Assembly (NCBI GenBank): GCA_037045435.1
Contig: JBAOID010000003.1
Span: forward strand, 319,770 to 383,769
Reading direction: 5' to 3'
Origin: CBDUEF01 sp018063485
GTDB taxonomy: Bacteria > Pseudomonadota > Alphaproteobacteria > Rhodobacterales > Rhodobacteraceae
DNA length: 64,000 bases
In this document: one piece after another, positions 53,281 to 62,972 of the stretch
Layout: each line of letters opens with the position of its first letter
Position numbering within the stretch: position 1 is the first letter of the stretch
Translations under genes and position numbers: made by a program
The notes under the pieces: generated by a model
The model's database searches: none
The model's input: only the letters and a program-made list of their open reading frames with translations
What the model was told of the DNA's origin: nothing

Positions 53281-54006
53281 ATGGCGAAAGTGGCATTGGT
53301 TACAGGTGGCTCGCGCGGGATTGGGGCGGCGATTTCGGTGGCGCTCAAGGCGGCGGGCTATTCGGTGGCGGCGAATTATGCGGGCAATGATGAGGCGGCA
53401 GCGGCTTTCACCAGGGAAACCGGGATTCCCGCCTATAAATGGTCTGTCGCCGACTATGAGGCCTGTGCTGCCGGGATCGCCAAGGTGGAGGCCGATCTTG
53501 GCCCGGTTTCGGTATTGGTAAATAACGCCGGCATCACCCGCGATTTGATGTTTCACAAGATGACTCCGGGGCAGTGGAAAGAGGTGATCGACACCAACCT
53601 GACCGGCCTTTTCAACATGACCCATCCGCTTTGGTCGGGGATGCGGGATCGCAAATTCGGCCGTGTGATCAATATTTCCTCGATCAACGGCCAAAAAGGG
53701 CAGGCGGGGCAAGTGAACTATTCCGCAGCCAAGTCGGGCGATCTGGGCTTTACCAAGGCTTTGGCCGCCGAGGGCGCGCGCGCGGGCATCACGGTGAATG
53801 CGATCTGTCCGGGCTATATCGGCACCGATATGGTGCGCGCGATTGATGAAAAGGTGCTGAACGAGCGGATCATTCCGCTGATCCCGGTGGGGCGTTTGGG
53901 TGAGCCGGAAGAAATCGCACGCTGCGTGGTGTTTCTTGCTGCGGATGATGCCGGCTTCATCACCGGCTCGACGCTTTCGGCAAATGGCGGGCAATTCGTC
54001 GTTTGA
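53281..54006 (+). CDS. phaB: Acetoacetyl-CoA reductase
   Basis: 241 residues, short-chain dehydrogenase. NADPH-binding TGGSRGIGAA, NNAGITRD, catalytic SSINGQKGQAGQVNYSAAK with Tyr and Lys, and PGYIGTDM. Reduces acetoacetyl-CoA to (R)-3-hydroxybutyryl-CoA for PHB and the ethylmalonyl-CoA pathway. GGAGGAGG precedes ATG 53281. Confidence 0.94.
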   Translation: MAKVALVTGGSRGIGAAISVALKAAGYSVAANYAGNDEAAAAFTRETGIPAYKWSVADYEACAAGIAKVEADLGPVSVLVNNAGITRDLMFHKMTPGQWKEVIDTNLTGLFNMTHPLWSGMRDRKFGRVINISSINGQKGQAGQVNYSAAKSGDLGFTKALAAEGARAGITVNAICPGYIGTDMVRAIDEKVLNERIIPLIPVGRLGEPEEIARCVVFLAADDAGFITGSTLSANGGQFVV

Positions 54007-54027
54007 TACGGTCAAGGCGCAAATATC

Positions 54028-54056
54028 AAAGGCCCGAGCCGGAGGTTCGGGCCTTT
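54028..54056 (+). terminator. Terminator after phaB
   Basis: AAAGGCCCGA and TCGGGCCTTT form a 10-bp stem with a 9-base loop, 21 bases after the phaB stop. The T run after the stem is short (TTTA). Confidence 0.75.
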
Positions 54057-54122
54057 ATGCAGAGTTTGACTGGCCTTGCTTGCGCTGTGGTCAGGGCGAG
54101 ACTCCCACTCCGCTGAAACAGG

Positions 54123-55331
54123 GTGGTGGAATACGAAACACAACTCAAAGCGAAAAGGTTTGCCAATTTGCCAGCGAAAATCCAGCCCATCCTGACCAGC
54201 CAAGCGGCGCATCCCCTGAATCCTCTGACCATGCTGCGTTGGGTGCAGGCCAATCACGGAGTTTCCCCGGCGCGCCAATTGTGGGAAATGGCGCGGCTTG
54301 GGCGTGGAAAACGCCGCCTTCCCCCAGTCGATTACTATTCGCGGGGGCTTTACCGACCGTCAATGACTTGGGAGCAGAAAACCGAATACATTGGTGAGAC
54401 ATCAAATTACGCGCTTAATCATGGTTTGCAGCCTGATGGGCTTTTGACACATTGGGCACTGATCAATGACAAGATGCTTTCGGGCTTTGTGCTGCAAGGC
54501 ATGGGCATACCCACCAGCAAAACACTGGTGATTTATGGAAAAGGGCCGCGCTATGGCAACTTTCCCCATATCACCACCCGCGATGGGTTGATTGCGGCGC
54601 TGTCCAACCCGCCCGATATCGGGCTTTTCGGCAAACCCGTGGATGGCTCGTTGGGCATCGGGGCGGTGTCGATCAACCGCTATCTTGGCGCTGGCAAGGT
54701 GCAACTTCTGGATGGGCGTGAGGTTGAGGTTGCTGCGCTTGCCGATGAAATTGCGCAAAAATTCCCGCGGGGCTATCTTTTTCAAGAGCGGCTGCAATTG
54801 CATCCTGACATTGCGTGCCTGCTTGGCAATGCGGTGGTCACGATGAGGGTCTGTACGATCCATCCCGAGGGCGGGCCAGAAGTGCTTTATGCCTGCCTCA
54901 GGGTGCCTGCCGAAAACGCTCCGATTGATGGAGGCACGTGGATCTCCAACAACGGCGCTGCGTTGCTTGATCCGGCTTCGGGAAAGGTATTGCGCGCAAT
55001 GCGCGGAATTTTCCCCTTTGGCGGCCCGTTCGAGATGGCTCCGACCGGAACCGGGCCACTGGTGGGCTTTACCCTGCCCTACTTCGATGAGGCCAGGAAC
55101 CTGGTGATTTCTGCCCATCGCGCCTTTCCCGATCACGGTATCTTAGGCTGGGATGTGGTGCTGACACCCCAAGGCCCGCTGATCAACGAAGTGAATGCCA
55201 ACACTCATCACATGTTTTGGCAGCGCGCGGCGGATCGGGGCTTCCTGAACCCCGAACACGAGGCCCGACTTGCGCCGGTTCACGCCTGGGTAGCGGCAAA
55301 ACTGGCAGCGAAGAAATCGAAGAAAGCATGA
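54123..55331 (+). CDS. Sugar-transfer-associated ATP-grasp protein
   Basis: About 402 residues from GTG (54123 or 54126). The ATP-grasp core is visible: LVIYGKGPRYG, FGKPVDGSLGIGAVSI, FPRGYLFQERLQ, and the metal-binding end GWDVVLTPQGPLINEVNANT. It matches the ATPgrasp_ST group, often next to glycosyltransferases or export genes. The reaction is unknown; ATP-grasp enzymes usually join an acid to an amine or thiol through an acyl-phosphate. The stop overlaps the next gene as ATGA. Confidence 0.8.
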   Translation: MVEYETQLKAKRFANLPAKIQPILTSQAAHPLNPLTMLRWVQANHGVSPARQLWEMARLGRGKRRLPPVDYYSRGLYRPSMTWEQKTEYIGETSNYALNHGLQPDGLLTHWALINDKMLSGFVLQGMGIPTSKTLVIYGKGPRYGNFPHITTRDGLIAALSNPPDIGLFGKPVDGSLGIGAVSINRYLGAGKVQLLDGREVEVAALADEIAQKFPRGYLFQERLQLHPDIACLLGNAVVTMRVCTIHPEGGPEVLYACLRVPAENAPIDGGTWISNNGAALLDPASGKVLRAMRGIFPFGGPFEMAPTGTGPLVGFTLPYFDEARNLVISAHRAFPDHGILGWDVVLTPQGPLINEVNANTHHMFWQRAADRGFLNPEHEARLAPVHAWVAAKLAAKKSKKA

Positions 55332-56215
55332 CCCGATCACGCGCCACGATCATCGGTGTCAGCGCAATTTTGCTGTGGTCGCTGCTGGCGCTGTTGACGG
55401 TGGGCACCGCCCCAGTGCCGCCGTTCTTGCTGAACACGCTGTGTTTTGCGATTGGTGGTGGATTGGGGCTGATATGGCTGGTGGCCACGGGCACTCTGGG
55501 GCAATTGCGCGGCGTGCCGTTGACGGTTTACGCCTTTGGGACGCTGGGCTTGTTCGGCTATCATGCGCTGTATTTCTCGGCGCTGCGGATGGCGCCCGCG
55601 GCAGAGGCCGGGTTGATCGCCTATCTGTGGCCGCTGTTCATCGTGCTGTTGTCGGGGTTGCTGCCGGGTGAGCGGCTGCGCGCCTTGCATCTGGTCGGGG
55701 CGGCGATGGCCTTTGCCGGAGCGGCGCTGTTGGTGATGCGGGGGGGTGGCGGGTTTGAAGCGGCGGCTCTGCCGGGGCTGGGTCTTGCGTTTTTATGCGC
55801 GATCACCTGGTCGGTATATTCCGTGGCCTCGCGGGCAATGCGAGCAGTGCCTTCGGCGGCGGTGGTGGTGTATTGTCTGGCAACCGCCGCACTGTCTTTG
55901 GTAGTGCATTTGTATTTTGAAACAACGCTTTGGCCGCAACAAGCAACCGGCTGGCTTGCGGTTCTGGGTCTTGGGCTTGGCCCAGTGGGACTGGCGTTTT
56001 TTACCTGGGATATCGGCATGAAAAAAGGCGACATCCAATTGCTGGGTGTCGCCTCCTATGCTGCGCCCTTGCTGTCAACGCTGGCGCTGATCGGCGCGGG
56101 GATTGCAAAGGCCAGTCCGATTCTGTTGTTATCGGCGGTTTTGATCACCGCCGGCGCCTTGCTTGCCGCGCGGGCCAGCCTGTCCAGAAGGACCAATTCT
56201 GTTGAGCGGGCTTGA
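55328..56215 (+). CDS. DMT-family (EamA) transporter, YddG-like
   Basis: 295 residues with about ten transmembrane helices in two EamA repeats (SAILLWSLLALLTVG; ALYFSALRMAPAAEAGLIAY; CAITWSVYSVASRAMRA). The YddG-type exporters pump out aromatic amino acids or related metabolites. Translationally coupled to the ATP-grasp gene, so it may export that enzyme's product. The substrate is unknown. Confidence 0.82.
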   Translation: MTRSRATIIGVSAILLWSLLALLTVGTAPVPPFLLNTLCFAIGGGLGLIWLVATGTLGQLRGVPLTVYAFGTLGLFGYHALYFSALRMAPAAEAGLIAYLWPLFIVLLSGLLPGERLRALHLVGAAMAFAGAALLVMRGGGGFEAAALPGLGLAFLCAITWSVYSVASRAMRAVPSAAVVVYCLATAALSLVVHLYFETTLWPQQATGWLAVLGLGLGPVGLAFFTWDIGMKKGDIQLLGVASYAAPLLSTLALIGAGIAKASPILLLSAVLITAGALLAARASLSRRTNSVERA

Positions 56216-56217
56216 AA

Positions 56218-56385
56218 TCAAGCCTCGGTCAGCCGGGTGATTTCCTCTTTGAGTTTCAGCTTTTGCTTTTTGAGTTCGGCAATATCGAGATCATTGGATC
56301 CGGGGCTTCGTTGCGCTTTTTCAACCATATCCGAGAGGTTTTCATGCTTCTTTTTCAGTTCGGCAATGCGGGAAGTGACAGTCAT
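56218..56385 (-). CDS. YdcH/DUF465 family small protein
   Basis: 55 residues: VTSRIAELKKKHENLSEMVE, then DIAELKKQKLKLKEEITRL. This short, highly charged helical-hairpin protein fits DUF465 (YdcH). GGAG precedes the ATG at 56385. Function unknown; conserved and abundant in alphaproteobacteria. The 198 bases upstream hold no gene I can support. Confidence 0.85.
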   Translation of the reverse strand: MTVTSRIAELKKKHENLSDMVEKAQRSPGSNDLDIAELKKQKLKLKEEITRLTEA

Positions 56386-56583
56386 TCAAGTCTCCTCTTT
56401 TCGGTTGCGTACAGGGGTAGTCCACCACAAAGATCTGAACTTGTCACGCAATCTTCAAGGCTTGACTTGCGACATTTCCGGGCAGTTGGGCCGTTTGCGT
56501 TTGAATTGCAGCAAAATTGGTTGCTGCCACCTTTGGTTGATGGCGAATTCTGATTTCCCTGATCAAGACAAGATGCAAAGGCT

Positions 56584-57342
56584 TCAGTCGAATCTCGCTG
56601 AAAGCGGCGCACCGTGGCGCAGGACTTCGCTGGCGGCGGGGGTATAACTTTCGCGGTCGCCGTCATGGGCCGGACCTTGGTGCAGCACGAAGGGTGCGAG
56701 CAGGCGAAAGGCCCCGCGCCCTCCTTTACGGGCGCGCAGCAGGATACGAAGGGCGGCGCGGCCCTCACGCGCAGCAAGCGGCAAAACGGCGGCAGAGCCC
56801 ATGCGGGGCGCAAGGGCGGTCAGCACTTCGGGCAGGCCGTCTGCGCCACAGATCAGGGTCAGCCAGCCACCGGGATTGAGGCGGCGGGCAGCAGTCTGCA
56901 CCCAATCGCCCAACGGGGTTTCACGGCGCAGGGCGGTGTCGCGGATGCCCAAGGGCGAGGGTGTGCCGCCTTGGGGGTAATAGGGTGGATTGGTGATGAC
57001 ATGATCAAAGCCACGCCGCAGGGCGCGCGGCATGTCGGCCAGATCGCCACATTCGATCTCGGCGGTGAAGCCATTGGCGATCACATTGCGCCGGGCCAGA
57101 TCGGCGTAGCCGGGTTGCAGTTCCAGACCTGCAAGCACCAGATCGGGGACGCGGGCGGCAAGGCATAGCATTGCCGCCCCGGCACCGCAGCCCAGATCAA
57201 GCACCGATTGCCCTGATTGCGCCGGGCAGGCGGCGGCCAAGAGCACAGGGTCAGTTGCGGCGCGGTAACCTTTGATCGGCTGCAACAAATGCAGGCGACC
57301 ACAGAGGAACGCGTCATGTGAAAGCTGTTCTTCGGAGAACAT
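56584..57342 (-). CDS. SAM-dependent methyltransferase, TrmN6-like (tRNA1-Val m6A37)
   Basis: 252 residues. Rossmann motif VLDLGCGAGAAMLCLA, acidic LELQPGYADLA, and the N6-adenine signature TNPPYYPQGGTP. The N-terminal GYRAATDPVLLAA is characteristic of the YfiC/TrmN6 group. Overlaps no gene; the DUF2007 gene ends one base upstream. Target inferred. Confidence 0.85.
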   Translation of the reverse strand: MFSEEQLSHDAFLCGRLHLLQPIKGYRAATDPVLLAAACPAQSGQSVLDLGCGAGAAMLCLAARVPDLVLAGLELQPGYADLARRNVIANGFTAEIECGDLADMPRALRRGFDHVITNPPYYPQGGTPSPLGIRDTALRRETPLGDWVQTAARRLNPGGWLTLICGADGLPEVLTALAPRMGSAAVLPLAAREGRAALRILLRARKGGRGAFRLLAPFVLHQGPAHDGDRESYTPAASEVLRHGAPLSARFD

Positions 57343-57558
57343 TCAAAGCCCGTCAGGAATGTCGTTGTCGCGAATGGTGGTGGCGGCGCGCAAGTGATCG
57401 CGCTCGGCCACCATCAGGCGGCGCGGCAATATGCCGATGCCCCCTTCAAAGACGCTCATGTGGACGTCCAGAACAAAGCTGTCTATACCCTCTCCGTCAA
57501 GCATGGCTTGGGCGAAGGCGATCACGGTGGGGTCGTTGGTCTTGAGCAACAGCTTCAT
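57343..57558 (-). CDS. DUF2007 signal-transducing-like small protein
   Basis: 71 residues, typical DUF2007: LLLKTNDPTVIAFAQAMLDG, IDSFVLDVHMSVFEGGIG, ILPRRLMVAERD. Probably a regulator binding a small partner, as for PII-like folds, but no role is proven. Directly abuts the methyltransferase start. Confidence 0.85.
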   Translation of the reverse strand: MKLLLKTNDPTVIAFAQAMLDGEGIDSFVLDVHMSVFEGGIGILPRRLMVAERDHLRAATTIRDNDIPDGL

Positions 57559-57617
57559 ACTGCCGAGTTATGCGGGCTTTCGCCGCAATGTCGAGGCCTG
57601 ATGAATGGGGAATAAAA

Positions 57618-58613
57618 GTGAGTGAAACGGCGCAGAAACCGCATGACCGTCTGGCCGTCTATCTGGCCACGGATATGGAGGCGGTAAACGCCCTGATCCG
57701 TGAGCGGATGGCCAGCAAGCACGCGCCCCGGATTCCGCAAGTTACGGCGCATCTGGTTGAAGCGGGCGGCAAACGCTTGCGCCCGATGCTGACGCTGGCT
57801 GCGGCGCGGCTGTGTGGCTATGGCGGGCCGTTTCATGTGCATCTGGCGGCAACGGTAGAGTTCATTCACACCGCGACCCTGCTGCATGATGATGTGGTGG
57901 ATGAAAGCGCGCGGCGGCGGGGGCGGCCGACAGCGAACTTGCTTTGGGACAATAAATCCAGCGTCTTGGTGGGCGACTATCTGTTTTCCCGCTCCTTCCA
58001 GTTGATGGTGGAAACCGGGTCTTTGCGGGTGTTGGACATTCTGGCCAATGCCTCGGCCACCATTGCCGAAGGTGAGGTGCTGCAACTGACGGCGGCACAG
58101 GATCTGGCGACCACCGAAGAAGTCTATCTGCAAGTGGTGCGCGGCAAGACCGCGGCTTTGTTTTCGGCGGCGACCGAGTCGGGGGCCGTGATTGCCGGAG
58201 CCGATGAGGCTGTGGTGCGCGCGTTTTATACCTATGGCGATGCCTTGGGGATCGCGTTTCAGATCGTTGACGATCTGTTGGATTATGGCGGCACTGCCGC
58301 AGCGATCGGCAAGAATGTCGGCGACGATTTCCGTGAGCGGAAACTGACGCTGCCGGTGATCAAGGCGGTGGCAAAGGCCGATGCAACCGAGCGCGCTTTT
58401 TGGGTGCGGGTGATCGAAAAGGGCCGGCAGGCCGAGGGCGATCTGGAACAGGCCATGGCACTCATGGCGCGGCATGGCGCGATGGAGGCCGCACGGGATG
58501 AAGCGCTGGCTTGGGTTGAGGTGGCCAAGGCCGCGTTGGCGGCCCTGCCGGATCATCCCTTGCGTGAAATGCTTGGGGATTTGGCCGATTATGTTGTGGC
58601 GCGGATTTCCTGA
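57618..58613 (+). CDS. Polyprenyl (octa/decaprenyl) diphosphate synthase
   Basis: 331 residues from GTG 57618 (GGGGA upstream). First Asp-rich motif LLHDDVVDESARRR, second DDLLDYGG, GGKRLRP and KTAALFSAATESGA are complete. Makes the side chain of ubiquinone. The end overlaps ispE by 25 bases, convergent. Confidence 0.92.
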   Translation: MSETAQKPHDRLAVYLATDMEAVNALIRERMASKHAPRIPQVTAHLVEAGGKRLRPMLTLAAARLCGYGGPFHVHLAATVEFIHTATLLHDDVVDESARRRGRPTANLLWDNKSSVLVGDYLFSRSFQLMVETGSLRVLDILANASATIAEGEVLQLTAAQDLATTEEVYLQVVRGKTAALFSAATESGAVIAGADEAVVRAFYTYGDALGIAFQIVDDLLDYGGTAAAIGKNVGDDFRERKLTLPVIKAVAKADATERAFWVRVIEKGRQAEGDLEQAMALMARHGAMEAARDEALAWVEVAKAALAALPDHPLREMLGDLADYVVARIS

Positions 58614-59497
58614 AGGGTGGGTTTGACGCGCGGTGTGTTCAGAACGCGCCCGGCGGCAGTCCACCAATCGGGATTGAATTTTCTGATCCGATTCGCCGCA
58701 GCCTCGGCTTCGGACGATGTCGCGAAAAGCGCAAAGCAAGTGGCCCCAGATCCTGACATCCGGGAAATCAGGGCACCCGGTTGTTGGGCGAGGCTGGCGA
58801 GAACATCGGCGATGACAGGGGCCATGGTGATGGCGGGCGCTTGCAGATCATTGCGTTGATGGCGCAGCCAAAGCGCGAGGTCGCTGGCGGTTTGCAAGTT
58901 TGGCAATGTGTCCGGCATGGGGAGATTGTTCTTATGGGCAAGTGCCCTGAACACGGTTGGCGTTGGGACTGCAACGCCGGGGTTTGCCAAGGTGATCCAA
59001 CAAGGCGGGATTTCGAGGGGAGAAAGCTGTTCGCCTGCGCCTCGCATTCGGGCGGGCTCCGAGGCGAGGCAGACAGGAACATCAGCGCCAAGTTCGCTGG
59101 CTCTTGCGGCGGCGATATCAAGGTATTCATGCGCCAAAGTGGATGTCAGAGCGAATGCCGCAATGGTGCGGAGTGTGGCGGCGGCATCGGCTGATCCACC
59201 GCCGAGTCCCGAGGCGACGGGGAGAGCTTTATGCAAGGTTAAGGCGAGGTGGGTGTCGGATGGCACCAGACGCGCGGCGCGCAGAACCAGATTGTCCGCC
59301 GAGGCGGGGATACTGGCTGCAAATGGGCCGGTAATGGTCAGCGTGGTTTCATCGGCTGGCGTGGCGGTCAGCGTGTCGGCAATGGTGGCAAAGACCACCA
59401 GCGAATCCAGCAGGTGATAGCCATCGGCACGCTGCCCGGTGACGTGCAGCGTCAGATTGATCTTGGCACAGGCCTGTTCAGTTACCGTTTGCAGCAT
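58589..59497 (-). CDS. ispE: 4-diphosphocytidyl-2-C-methyl-D-erythritol kinase
   Basis: 302 residues, GHMP kinase: ACAKINLTLHVTGQRADGYH, ATP loop LPVASGLGGGSADAA, and MSGSGATCFALF. Fourth step of the MEP pathway to isoprenoids. Start at 59497 overlaps the TPR gene end by 20 bases, so probably co-transcribed. Upstream of the prenyl synthase on the other strand: two isoprenoid genes face each other. Confidence 0.94.
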   Translation of the reverse strand: MLQTVTEQACAKINLTLHVTGQRADGYHLLDSLVVFATIADTLTATPADETTLTITGPFAASIPASADNLVLRAARLVPSDTHLALTLHKALPVASGLGGGSADAAATLRTIAAFALTSTLAHEYLDIAAARASELGADVPVCLASEPARMRGAGEQLSPLEIPPCWITLANPGVAVPTPTVFRALAHKNNLPMPDTLPNLQTASDLALWLRHQRNDLQAPAITMAPVIADVLASLAQQPGALISRMSGSGATCFALFATSSEAEAAANRIRKFNPDWWTAAGRVLNTPRVKPTLQEIRATT

Positions 59498-61199
59498 CGA
59501 CAGCGTTCAGCGGCGCGGCCCCTTCTTCGGCCAAAACCGCATCAAGTCCCTTTCCCAGCTTTTTACGAATACGGGCGGCGTCTTTCTCGGTTGGGCCAAA
59601 GGAGAGCGCGCGGTGCCATTGGAACTCGGCCTCGCGCGTGCGACCAACGGACCAGTAAACATCCCCCAGATGGTCGGTGACGATTGGATCAACCGGCTCC
59701 AGAAGCGAGGCTTTCTCCATCGGGGCGAGGGCATCCGAATAGCGGCCAAGGCGGAAATAGGCCCAGGCCAGCGAGTTGATGATATAGCCCGAGTCCGGCC
59801 GCACCTTGACGGCGCGTTTGATCATATCCAGCGCCTCGTCAAGATTTTGACCGCGATCAACATAGCTGTAGCCAAGATAGTTCAGTACTTGTGGCTCATC
59901 TGGCTGCAACTCCAATGCCTTGCGCATATCGGCCTCGGCCAGCGAGAATTCGTTTTGCCGCTCGCGACAGATGCCACGCGCATAAAACAGCGCCCAATTT
60001 TCCGGCCCCGGCTTGGGGATCATTGACAGGGCGGTGTCGTAAACCTTGATCGCCTCGACGAATTTTTCACTGGTGCGCAGGGCGTCGGCCAAGGCGGTTT
60101 GCACGTGCAGGATATGGCCATGGCTGCGGGCAAGTGATTGCAGCACTTCAAGTGCGGCCTCGGTCTTTCCGGCTGCACGCATGGATTCGGCACGGCCAAT
60201 TTCGGCAACGAAATAGACCGGGTTCTCTGGCTTGATCTCGGAATAGGCGGCTGTCGCCATGTCGTATTGACCAAGCTGTTCCAACAGGCCTGCGGTGAGC
60301 AGAGCGGCGTCAGTATGTTCGGGGCGAAGGTGGCTCGCCGCGCGGGAATAGATCAGGGTATATCCATCATCGGCCTGACCGTTCAAAGCCGTGGCGAGGG
60401 AAAAGAACACCTCGGCCAGCCCTTCGGTTGCATTGCGGGCAACATCGAATTCAATCGGCTCACCCGCGGTCAGCCTGCGCCGGAGATCCTCGATTTGCGG
60501 GTCCAAGGTAGTTCCAAAAGCGCGATCAATATAGGCCAGTGCGTCGGCGTTACGTTCCAACTGGCTCAGAATTTCGATATGGGCGATCACACCGCGGCGC
60601 ATGACGGCAATTTCACCGGCGGCGCGGCCAGACAGAATCTCGTCGGACCCTTCGAAATCGCCGGCCGAGGCCAAGGCCAGCGCCTTGTGGTAAAGACCGA
60701 AGGCCTCCTGGCCCTTGGTTTTTGAAATCTTGTCGAACTCGGCCAGCGCATCGGTCATGTGACCGGCTCCCAAAAGCGCCCAGGCGTGGATCAGGCTGTC
60801 GGTGAGTGCGCCAGCCACCTGTCCGGCCTTTTGCTCGGCCAGGATCCCCTCGAAATCACCGGATTTTGCCTTGGCGGTCAGGATCGCAATGGCGGCAGGT
60901 TGGCTTTTTGCCCCGGCCTTGGTCAACCGTTGGGCGGCATCGGCGGCAAGGCCAAATTCGCCGATTTCAAGATTGGCGAGAACCGCGCCTTGCAGCAGCG
61001 CGGGGTTTGCGGGGTCGCGCAACATGGCGCGGGCAAACCATGACGCGGCGGCTTGAAAATCAGAACCCGAGGCGGCAACCATGGCGGCAAGGTAAGCGCC
61101 TGAGTCCGGCTCAATTATGGCCTCTTCAGCCCGCAGAGGCACGGCAGCAAAGACCGAAATCAATAGTGCCGCCTTGAGCGGGAGGAAACGACGCGGCAT
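59478..61199 (-). CDS. Exported TPR-repeat protein
   Basis: 573 residues with a signal peptide (KAALLISVFAAVPLRAEE). The body is tetratricopeptide repeats, e.g. ALELQPDEPQVLNYLGYSYV, DSGYIINSLAWAYFRLGRYS, VDPIVTDHLGDVYW. A periplasmic scaffold for a complex, identity unknown. Co-oriented with ispE and overlapping it by 20 bases. Confidence 0.85.
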   Translation of the reverse strand: MPRRFLPLKAALLISVFAAVPLRAEEAIIEPDSGAYLAAMVAASGSDFQAAASWFARAMLRDPANPALLQGAVLANLEIGEFGLAADAAQRLTKAGAKSQPAAIAILTAKAKSGDFEGILAEQKAGQVAGALTDSLIHAWALLGAGHMTDALAEFDKISKTKGQEAFGLYHKALALASAGDFEGSDEILSGRAAGEIAVMRRGVIAHIEILSQLERNADALAYIDRAFGTTLDPQIEDLRRRLTAGEPIEFDVARNATEGLAEVFFSLATALNGQADDGYTLIYSRAASHLRPEHTDAALLTAGLLEQLGQYDMATAAYSEIKPENPVYFVAEIGRAESMRAAGKTEAALEVLQSLARSHGHILHVQTALADALRTSEKFVEAIKVYDTALSMIPKPGPENWALFYARGICRERQNEFSLAEADMRKALELQPDEPQVLNYLGYSYVDRGQNLDEALDMIKRAVKVRPDSGYIINSLAWAYFRLGRYSDALAPMEKASLLEPVDPIVTDHLGDVYWSVGRTREAEFQWHRALSFGPTEKDAARIRKKLGKGLDAVLAEEGAAPLNAVDAANGN

Positions 61200-61319
61200 C
61201 AGCCAAGCTCCTTGTCAACGGGTATCACGCTAAGGCCCATGCCGGGCATGTGCAATGCGCGCCATGGGCGTTTCGCCTACAGCGCGCCGAGTTTGACTGA
61301 AATGAAGGGATTTGTCAGA

Positions 61320-62972
61320 TCACATGTTGGGGTAGTTCGGGCCTCCACCGCCGATAGGCGTGGTCCAGTTGATGTTTTGCGACGGGTCTTTGATGTCGCA
61401 GGTCTTGCAATGGACGCAATTTTGAAAGTTGATCTGAAAGCGCGGCTCCTTGCCGTCTTCGGCGATCACCTCGTAAACCCCGGCAGGGCAATAGCGCTGG
61501 GCCGGTTCGGCATATAGCGGCAGGTTCACCGCAATCGGGATCGACGGGTCTTTGAGTTTCAGATGACAGGGTTGGTTCTCATCGTGATTGGTGCCGGAAA
61601 ACGCCACGTTGGTCAGCCGATCAAACGACAACACGCCATCGGGTCTGGGATAGTCGATTGGCGCGTAATCCTTGGCCAATCCGGTAGCCGCCGCGTCGGT
61701 CTTTCCATGTTTCAGCGTGCCAAGAATTGTCAGGCCAAAGGTATTGGCCCACATATCGGCCCCGCCCAGCATCAGCGAGGGCAAGAGACCGTATTTAGAC
61801 CACAACGGTTTGACGTTGCGGACCTTTTTCAGGTCTTTGGCAATCGGACCCGAGCGGACATCGGCTTCATAGGCTGTCAACTCGTCGCCCATCCGGCCTG
61901 CGGCAATGGCCGCGGCAGCGGCTTGGGCGGCGGCGATCCCTGACAGCATGGCGTTGTGATTGCCCTTGATGCGGGGCACGTTCACCAGGCCAGCCGAGCA
62001 TCCCAGAAGCGCCACGCCGGGCGCGACCATTTTCGGGATGGATTGCCAGCCACCTTCGGAAATTGCGCGCGCACCATAAGCCACCCGTTTGCCGCCCTTC
62101 AAGAGTTCGGCAACCATCGGGTGATGCTTGAAGCGCTGGAATTCCATATAGGGGTAGAGATGCGGGTTCTTGTAGTTCAGATGAACCACAAAGCCGACAT
62201 ATACCTGATTGTTTTCAATGTGATAGATGAATGATCCGCCGCCAGCATTGCCGCCAAGGGGCCAGCCCATGGTGTGGGTGACGGTGCCAAGGCGGTGCTT
62301 GGCCGGATCAACTTCCCAGATTTCCTTCATGCCGAGGCCGAATTTTTGCGGATCATGGCCTTTGGACAAGTCATATCTGGCGATCACTTCCTTCGCCAAA
62401 GACCCGCGCACGCCTTCGGACAGGAACACATATTTGCCGGCGAGGATCATCCCCGGCTCATAGTTTGGCCCCAACGTGCCATCGGGGTTCTTGCCGAATT
62501 CCCCTGCAACCACGCCTCTGACTTCTCCCGCATCACCGTAGACCAGTTCCGAGCAGGACATGCCGGGGAAAATCTCGACGCCCAGTTCTTCGGCCTGCGT
62601 GGCCAGCCAGCGGCAGACATTGGCCATCGAGACGATGTAATTGCCGTGATTGTTCATCAACGGCGGCATCGGCCAGTTCGGGATACGCATCTGGCCTGCC
62701 GGGCCAAGGATGTAGAAATTATCCTCTTTGACCGGCACCGTGATCGGCGCGCCTTTGGATTTCCAATCGGGGATCAGGGCATCAAGCCCAGAGGGATCAA
62801 GAACGGCACCGGACAGGATATGGGCGCCAACCTCCGAGCCTTTTTCCAGCACCACAACCGTCAGATTCGCGTCCAGTTGCTTTAGCCGGATTGCCGCGGA
62901 CAGACCTGACGGCCCCGCGCCCACGATCACGACATCGTAGTCCATCTGTTCGCGCGTGACTTGTTCTGACAT
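61320..62972 (-). CDS. Electron transfer flavoprotein-ubiquinone oxidoreductase
   Basis: 550 residues. FAD-binding VVIVGAGPSGLSAAIRL, the GWPLGGNAGGGSFIYH region, and the 4Fe-4S ligands in the tail (CPAGVYEV, CVHCKTCDIKDP). Passes electrons from ETF to ubiquinone during fatty and amino acid oxidation; membrane-associated. ATG 62972 follows GGAGGATG. The 120 bases downstream, to the TPR gene, hold nothing I recognise. Confidence 0.94.
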   Translation of the reverse strand: MSEQVTREQMDYDVVIVGAGPSGLSAAIRLKQLDANLTVVVLEKGSEVGAHILSGAVLDPSGLDALIPDWKSKGAPITVPVKEDNFYILGPAGQMRIPNWPMPPLMNNHGNYIVSMANVCRWLATQAEELGVEIFPGMSCSELVYGDAGEVRGVVAGEFGKNPDGTLGPNYEPGMILAGKYVFLSEGVRGSLAKEVIARYDLSKGHDPQKFGLGMKEIWEVDPAKHRLGTVTHTMGWPLGGNAGGGSFIYHIENNQVYVGFVVHLNYKNPHLYPYMEFQRFKHHPMVAELLKGGKRVAYGARAISEGGWQSIPKMVAPGVALLGCSAGLVNVPRIKGNHNAMLSGIAAAQAAAAAIAAGRMGDELTAYEADVRSGPIAKDLKKVRNVKPLWSKYGLLPSLMLGGADMWANTFGLTILGTLKHGKTDAAATGLAKDYAPIDYPRPDGVLSFDRLTNVAFSGTNHDENQPCHLKLKDPSIPIAVNLPLYAEPAQRYCPAGVYEVIAEDGKEPRFQINFQNCVHCKTCDIKDPSQNINWTTPIGGGGPNYPNM

